A stretch of 64,000 nucleotides of DNA. Origin: Actinobacillus indolicus (GTDB lineage: Bacteria > Pseudomonadota > Gammaproteobacteria > Enterobacterales > Pasteurellaceae). This document shows, in pieces, positions 60,309 through 64,000 of this stretch. Position numbers and translations under genes: made by a program. Every line of letters starts with the position of its first letter. The first letter of the stretch is position 1. The DNA lies in assembly GCF_901764975.1 (NCBI RefSeq), contig NZ_CABFKH010000005.1, positions 62,001 to 126,000 on the forward strand, read 5' to 3'. The notes under the pieces were generated by a model. The model searched no databases. It worked only from the letters and a program-made list of their open reading frames with translations, and had not been told where the DNA came from.

Positions 60309-60345
60309 ATACCGCTTGTCGTAAGGCAAGCGGTATAATTTTTAT
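60309..60345 (+). terminator. pflB terminator made from two inverted uptake sequences
   Basis: ATACCGCTTG (60309-60318) pairs with CAAGCGGTAT (60327-60336), loop TCGTAAGG, followed by AATTTTTATT. Both arms contain the uptake core. Confidence 0.82.
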
Positions 60346-60376
60346 TGGAGTTTACAAAGTATTTTATAAAGGAGTA

Positions 60377-61483
60377 ATGATGTACCAAAACTTTTCTGCA
60401 GAGCTTGAATGGGCAACATTAAATATGCCAAGAACGCGTAGAGCGATTGAGTCTCTGCCTGATCTTTCTCATGTACGTTTAGCATGCAACATGCACTTAG
60501 ATCTAAAGATGACACCAATTATAAAAGGGTTGCTTGATAAGGGAGCGAAAGTGTTCTTAACCACCTGTAATCCAACTACGGTTCAAGATGATGTAGTTGC
60601 TTATTTAGTTCAACAAGGCGCTGAGGCAAAAGCATGGCGTAATATGAGTCATGCAGATTGGCAGCAAAGTTTTGAAGACGCGATTGCGTGGGATCCGACT
60701 CATCTGTGTGAAATGGGCGCAGATTTAACCACAGTAATTCATCAGAAAAACTTCCAAACGAATGTCAAAGCAGGATTAGAAGCGACAGGCTCTGGTGTTA
60801 ACCGCCTCAATGGTTTAAAACCACATTATCCAATTTTCAACTGGGATGATTTACCCGTAAAAGAAGGTCTGCATAATCGCCATATGGTTGGTTTAACTGC
60901 TTGGCATACCTTTTTCCAAACAACACATTTAACATTGCATGAGAAAAAAGTGGTTGTAATCGGCTATGGCTTAGTAGGGCAGGGTGTTGCACATTCTGCG
61001 AAAGCCTATGGTGGACAAGTGATCATTGCAGAACTTGATAAAGCTCGTGCATTACAAGCACAATATGATGGCTGGCAAGTCTTACCGTTATCAGAAGCGA
61101 TTAAAGATGCAGATGTGATTGCTACTGCGACTGGTGCTAAAAATGTAGTGTCTGCAGAGATGCTTAAACAGGCAAAATCAGGATTATTCATTTTAAATGT
61201 GGGTCACGTTGCAGAAGAAATTGATGTCGCTTTCTTAAAACAATATGCAATGACAGAACCAATGCCTTATATCAATGCTTATGATGTTGATGGAAAAACA
61301 ATTTATCTTCTTGCGGACGGTTCAATGTTTAACTTAACCGCAGGGTACGGAGATAGTCTTAATGCCTTTGATGTGACCTTAGCAGTAATGACGAGTGGTA
61401 TTGGGCATATTGTAGGGGAAGGCGAAAAAGCAGAAAAAGAGGTTTATCTCTTGCCTCAATCAATATGGAGCAGTGTATTATAA
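60377..61483 (+). CDS. S-adenosylhomocysteine-hydrolase-like NAD-binding protein, altered active site
   Basis: A 368-residue member of the SAHH family: a substrate-like N-terminal domain, an NAD-binding core (VVVIGYGLVGQGVA near residue 193), NVGH with H277, and LLADGSMFNL. It is about 60 residues shorter than usual SAHH and lacks the C-terminal lysine-tyrosine arm. By eye against human SAHH, H55 and K186 are kept (H40, K162), but T57, E59, D131, E156, D190, C195 and H353 appear replaced. Gammaproteobacteria of this group normally recycle SAH through Pfs/LuxS. It lies between pflB and pflA. It will probably be auto-annotated as adenosylhomocysteinase; true function unknown. Confidence 0.8.
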   Translation: MMYQNFSAELEWATLNMPRTRRAIESLPDLSHVRLACNMHLDLKMTPIIKGLLDKGAKVFLTTCNPTTVQDDVVAYLVQQGAEAKAWRNMSHADWQQSFEDAIAWDPTHLCEMGADLTTVIHQKNFQTNVKAGLEATGSGVNRLNGLKPHYPIFNWDDLPVKEGLHNRHMVGLTAWHTFFQTTHLTLHEKKVVVIGYGLVGQGVAHSAKAYGGQVIIAELDKARALQAQYDGWQVLPLSEAIKDADVIATATGAKNVVSAEMLKQAKSGLFILNVGHVAEEIDVAFLKQYAMTEPMPYINAYDVDGKTIYLLADGSMFNLTAGYGDSLNAFDVTLAVMTSGIGHIVGEGEKAEKEVYLLPQSIWSSVL

Positions 61484-61559
61484 AGATCACAAGCGGTATG
61501 ATTTCATTAAAAATTTGCAATATAATGCCGTAAGTTAACTGAATTAAATAAGGAAAATT

Positions 61560-62300
61560 ATGACTGTTTTAGCACGTTATCACTCTTACGAATCTTGTGG
61601 CACAGTAGATGGGCCTGGGATTCGTTTTATTTTGTTTTTACAAGGCTGTTTAATGCGTTGTAAATATTGTCACAACCGTGATACTTGGGATCTTGAAGGT
61701 GGGAAAGAGATTTCTGTCGAAGATCTCATGAAAGAAGTGGTGACCTATAAACACTTTATGCGTGCAACGGGTGGCGGAGTGACTGCATCTGGTGGAGAGG
61801 CTGTATTGCAGATGGAATTTGTGCGAGATTGGTTCCGAGCTTGTAAAGCAGAAGGCATTGATACTTGCTTAGATACCAACGGCTTTGTACGTAGCTATAC
61901 TGAAATGGTCGATGAGATGTTGGATGTGACCGATCTCGTTATGCTTGATTTAAAACAGCTGAACGAAGAAATTCATAAAGATTTTATCGGTGTATCGAAT
62001 AAACGTACTCTAGATTTCGCTCGTTATTTACATAAACGTAATCAACGTACTTGGATTCGCTATGTGGTTGTGCCAGGTTATACGGATGCTGATGAAGATA
62101 TTCATTTACTAGGTCAGTTTATTCAAGGAATGGATAACATTGAAAAAGTTGAACTTCTCCCATATCACCGCTTAGGTGCGCATAAATGGAAAACCTTAGG
62201 GCTAGAATATGAATTAGAAGACGTAATGCCACCGACGAAAGAATCGTTAGAGCATATTAAAGGCATTATTGAAAGCTATGGGCATACAGTAAAATACTAA
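61560..62300 (+). CDS. pflA: Pyruvate formate-lyase activating enzyme
   Basis: PflA is the radical-SAM activase that forms the glycyl radical on PflB, using SAM and an electron from flavodoxin. The 246-residue protein has the [15 protein letters not shown] cluster motif (CXXXCXXC, residues 30-37) and the [14 protein letters not shown]-binding block. The 76-base gap before it holds an uptake sequence and a TATAAT (61521-61526), so it may also have its own promoter. Confidence 0.96.
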   Translation: MTVLARYHSYESCGTVDGPGIRFILFLQGCLMRCKYCHNRDTWDLEGGKEISVEDLMKEVVTYKHFMRATGGGVTASGGEAVLQMEFVRDWFRACKAEGIDTCLDTNGFVRSYTEMVDEMLDVTDLVMLDLKQLNEEIHKDFIGVSNKRTLDFARYLHKRNQRTWIRYVVVPGYTDADEDIHLLGQFIQGMDNIEKVELLPYHRLGAHKWKTLGLEYELEDVMPPTKESLEHIKGIIESYGHTVKY

Positions 62301-62308
62301 TGTATATA

Positions 62309-62345
62309 TCCCCCGAAGATCGAGAGAGCCGAGGGGGATTTTAAT
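62309..62345 (+). terminator. Terminator of pflA
   Basis: ATCCCCC (62309-62315) pairs with GGGGGAT (62334-62340), with TCG/CGA extending inside, followed by TTTAAT. The U-tract is short. Confidence 0.78.
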
Positions 62346-62380
62346 ACTGTAAATATTTACAAAAAATGTTTAAGTTTTAG

Positions 62381-62429
62381 TTGATTCTGTATTTTTAACC
62401 AGTATAATGATCTCTGTATAAACAAACAG
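62381..62429 (+). promoter_or_regulatory. Promoter with two LexA (SOS) boxes before the UmuD-like gene
   Basis: TTGATT (62381-62386), a 16-base spacer and TATAAT (62403-62408). The spacer itself is CTGTATTTTTAACCAG (62387-62402), and CTGTATAAACAAACAG follows at 62414-62429. Both fit CTG-N10-CAG and match 12 and 13 of 16 bases of the LexA consensus. LexA on either box would block the promoter. The boxes are 27 bases apart centre to centre. Confidence 0.88.
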
Positions 62430-62445
62430 TTTATTGGAGAATATT

Positions 62446-62877
62446 ATGGCACAACTTAGACAACTCACCCGTGAACGCTCATATCAACCAATGCCGTTGT
62501 ATCGAGATTCAAATATCCAGCGCTCTATTCGATTAGATCTTAATGCGCTTTGTATTCGTAAGCCGAAAGAGACATTTTTCGTTCATGTTAAAAATCCTAA
62601 TTTAATTTCTTGGGGGATTGAGTTAGACGATCTCTTGATCGTAGAGAGTGGGGATTCATTTGAGGTTAATGATCTACTGGTGATCGAAAAACAGGGAGAA
62701 TATAAGTTCTATCAATTTTTTAATGAAATTGGCAATGAAAAGATCTTATTTTCTTTAGATGTGAGTGAGCCAAATTTGCGTATTAGTCATTGGGAAGAAG
62801 TGAATGTGGCAGGGGTGATTACCAATGTGGTACATCAAACGAAAAGGCGCACATCTCAACGAAAATATGCGGCTTAA
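62446..62877 (+). CDS. SOS-controlled UmuD-like protein without the catalytic Ser-Lys pair
   Basis: A 143-residue protein that aligns without gaps to E. coli UmuD (139) over most of its length: LDLNALCI against IDLNQLLI, FFVHV, GIELDDLLIVE against GISDGDLLIVD, and a final GVITNVV. With an offset of eight, UmuD S60 (in GDSM) becomes N52 and K97 becomes Y89, so the S24 protease dyad is gone. The C24-G25 cleavage site is M-P. It should therefore not self-cleave. ATG 62446 has GGAGA six bases upstream; a TTG at 62434 is the longer frame. No umuC is adjacent. A role as a non-cleavable partner or antagonist in the SOS response is inference. Confidence 0.8.
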   Translation: MAQLRQLTRERSYQPMPLYRDSNIQRSIRLDLNALCIRKPKETFFVHVKNPNLISWGIELDDLLIVESGDSFEVNDLLVIEKQGEYKFYQFFNEIGNEKILFSLDVSEPNLRISHWEEVNVAGVITNVVHQTKRRTSQRKYAA

Positions 62878-62888
62878 CGAAGTTGATA

Positions 62889-63431
62889 TTAAAGCACTCG
62901 GCGAGATTGAGTATAATTACGAGCCCAGTAACTTTCTGAAAGTGAGCTTGTTGTTACGCCACGGCTTGAACTAGCATGAACAAATTTGCCACCGCCAATA
63001 TAAACACCAACATGGTGATTTTTACGGAAAAAGACTAAATCGCCTGGGCGTAAATCGGACTTTGAAATAGAACGTCCAACGCTTTTTTGTTCAGCGGTTG
63101 ATCGTGGGAGATGTAAATTAAATGCAGAACTCATCGTTGTTTTAACAAATGCAGAGCAATCAATACCTGCTTTAGTTGTGCCGCCTAAACGGTATCGAGT
63201 GCCAGCCCAATTACGATAAACACTTAACACTTTTTGACTTGCATCATTCGGTTTTTTACTACTAAATTTTTCAATTTCTGATTGAGTTGCTGCTCTTGCT
63301 TTAATTAACTGAGTTGGGGTTGCAGCTTTTGTACTTAAACTTGCATAAGATGAGGAAGAAAAACCTACTGCTGTGACAAACAGAGTAGAAAGTAGAAAAG
63401 ATTTTGTTAAAGTAAATAATGATTTTTGCAT
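62889..63431 (-). CDS. NlpC/P60-family murein endopeptidase, MepS (Spr)-like
   Basis: A 180-residue secreted peptidoglycan hydrolase. It has a Sec signal peptide (cleavage near SYA-SL) rather than the lipobox of E. coli MepS, so it would be a soluble periplasmic enzyme. The NlpC/P60 triad is C92 (DCSAF), H140 (HVGVYIG) and H152 (FVHASS). Such enzymes cut the D-Ala-mDAP cross-link or the mDAP stem bond. It is convergent with the UmuD-like gene, only 11 bases away, with no clear terminator between. Confidence 0.88.
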   Translation of the reverse strand: MQKSLFTLTKSFLLSTLFVTAVGFSSSSYASLSTKAATPTQLIKARAATQSEIEKFSSKKPNDASQKVLSVYRNWAGTRYRLGGTTKAGIDCSAFVKTTMSSAFNLHLPRSTAEQKSVGRSISKSDLRPGDLVFFRKNHHVGVYIGGGKFVHASSSRGVTTSSLSESYWARNYTQSRRVL

Positions 63432-63501
63432 AATAATTTGTCTCGCCAGAACTAAAAAAGCGAATTACCTCGATAAAACAAAGATAAATGTTAATAAAAT
63501 T

Positions 63502-63528
63502 AAAGGCTCCTTTTGCTCGGAGCCTTTT
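63502..63528 (-). terminator. Terminator of nfo
   Basis: On the minus strand AAGGCTCC, loop, GGAGCCTTTAATTTT. The plus-strand copy is AAAGGCTCC (63502-63510) and GGAGCCTTTT (63519-63528), so it could work both ways. Confidence 0.88.
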
Positions 63529-63550
63529 CCCTAATTCAGACCAAGTATAA

Positions 63551-64000
63551 CTACATTTGTTCCAAAGAACGTAAAAATTTTATCTCTTCAGCCCAAATTT
63601 CTGGTTCGATTGTTTCTAAAATAAGCGGAATGTTGTCAAAATGAGCACTTTTCATAATAAATTTAAAGACTTCTGTCCCAATAGTCCCTTCTCTTAATGT
63701 GTGATGTCTATCAACTCGGCTCCCAAGTGCTGTTTTTGAACCGTTAATATGCATCCCTTTAAGATAAGAAAATCCCACAATACGATCAAATTCAGAAAAG
63801 GTTTTTTCACTGGTTTCTAAAGAACGAATATCGTAGCCTGCCGAAAATAAATGGCAGGTATCTAAACAGACGCCGACTCGGCTCTTATCTTCAACTTGTT
63901 CGATAATTTCAGCCAAATGTTCAAAACGCCAACCTAAATTTGAACCCTGCCCAGCCGTATTTTCAATGACTGCAATTACATTAGGAACAGCAATATGAGC
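63551..64000 (-). CDS. nfo: Endonuclease IV (5' end cut by window)
   Basis: Nfo cleaves DNA at abasic sites in base-excision repair. The C-terminal 149 residues are present and the frame runs open to the window edge. Conserved metal-site blocks are [41 protein letters not shown] and PLILETIEP. About half of the ~280-residue protein is missing beyond the edge. Confidence 0.95.
   Translation of the reverse strand, partial: AHIAVPNVIAVIENTAGQGSNLGWRFEHLAEIIEQVEDKSRVGVCLDTCHLFSAGYDIRSLETSEKTFSEFDRIVGFSYLKGMHINGSKTALGSRVDRHHTLREGTIGTEVFKFIMKSAHFDNIPLILETIEPEIWAEEIKFLRSLEQM

Noticed and set aside
62434-62445. TTG start four codons upstream in the UmuD-like gene
   Set aside because: The GGAGA ribosome site overlaps it and is correctly spaced for ATG 62446.

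Overview
The window is a stretch of chromosome from a member of the Pasteurellaceae, most like the Actinobacillus pleuropneumoniae / Mannheimia group. This rests on many copies of the DNA uptake signal core ACAAGCGGT (often extended as ACAAGCGGTCAGATT, then about ten bases, then TTTTGCAAA), low GC content, and gene pairs typical of the family. Examples are ychN with an HI1450-like DNA mimic, ybfE-fldA-fur, mlaFEDCB-ibaG-murA and zwf-pgl-gnd. It is mostly core genome. I see no prophage, transposase gene, CRISPR array or rRNA.

Layout. 1-3.2 kb: mfd, cut by the window edge. 3.3-3.8 kb: a tRNA cluster (Gly-Leu repeated twice) with a terminator-like hairpin in its leader. 4-7.7 kb: nrfABCD for periplasmic nitrite ammonification, with an FNR-like site. 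7.8-10.9 kb: a GT32 glycosyltransferase, tehB, a flavin reductase, an HI1450-like DNA mimic and ychN. 11.1-15 kb: ribF and ileS. 15-15.4 kb: a 430-bp non-coding element made of nested hairpins and bounded by inverted repeats. 15.5-21.8 kb: pssA, dps, rsmI, and lpoA-yraN-diaA-dolP. 21.9-26.8 kb: the mla lipid-transport operon, ibaG and murA. 26.8-30.4 kb: a PuuB-like oxidase, three tRNAs (Ser, Arg, Arg), yedI and a GST. 30.4-33.7 kb: trpEGD behind a TrpR-like operator. 33.9-36.8 kb: a DctPQM TRAP transporter. 36.9-39.7 kb: yciO, rluB, bioB. 39.8-45.5 kb: a DegP/DegQ protease, a CstA-family transporter, yjjV, comF and a Cof phosphatase. 45.7-49.7 kb: ybfE-fldA-fur and letB. 49.8-56.8 kb, minus strand: gnd, pgl, zwf, cysQ, nudE and small genes. 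57-62.3 kb: focA-pflB, an S-adenosylhomocysteine-hydrolase-like gene, pflA. 62.4-64 kb: an SOS-controlled UmuD-like gene, an NlpC/P60 hydrolase and partial nfo.

How the genes fit together. The picture is of a facultative anaerobe: nrfABCD and focA-pflBA carry FNR-type sites, the CstA-family gene has a perfect CRP core, and comF has a candidate competence (CRP-S) site. Envelope maintenance is prominent (Mla, LetB, LpoA, DolP, DegQ, an NlpC/P60 hydrolase, MurA).

Most unusual items: (1) the gene at 62446-62877 aligns without gaps to UmuD but lacks both catalytic residues and the cleavage site, and its promoter holds two CTG-N10-CAG SOS boxes; (2) the SAHH-like protein between pflB and pflA has most catalytic positions changed; (3) the hairpin element between ileS and pssA; (4) uptake sequences reused as terminators and as gene ends.
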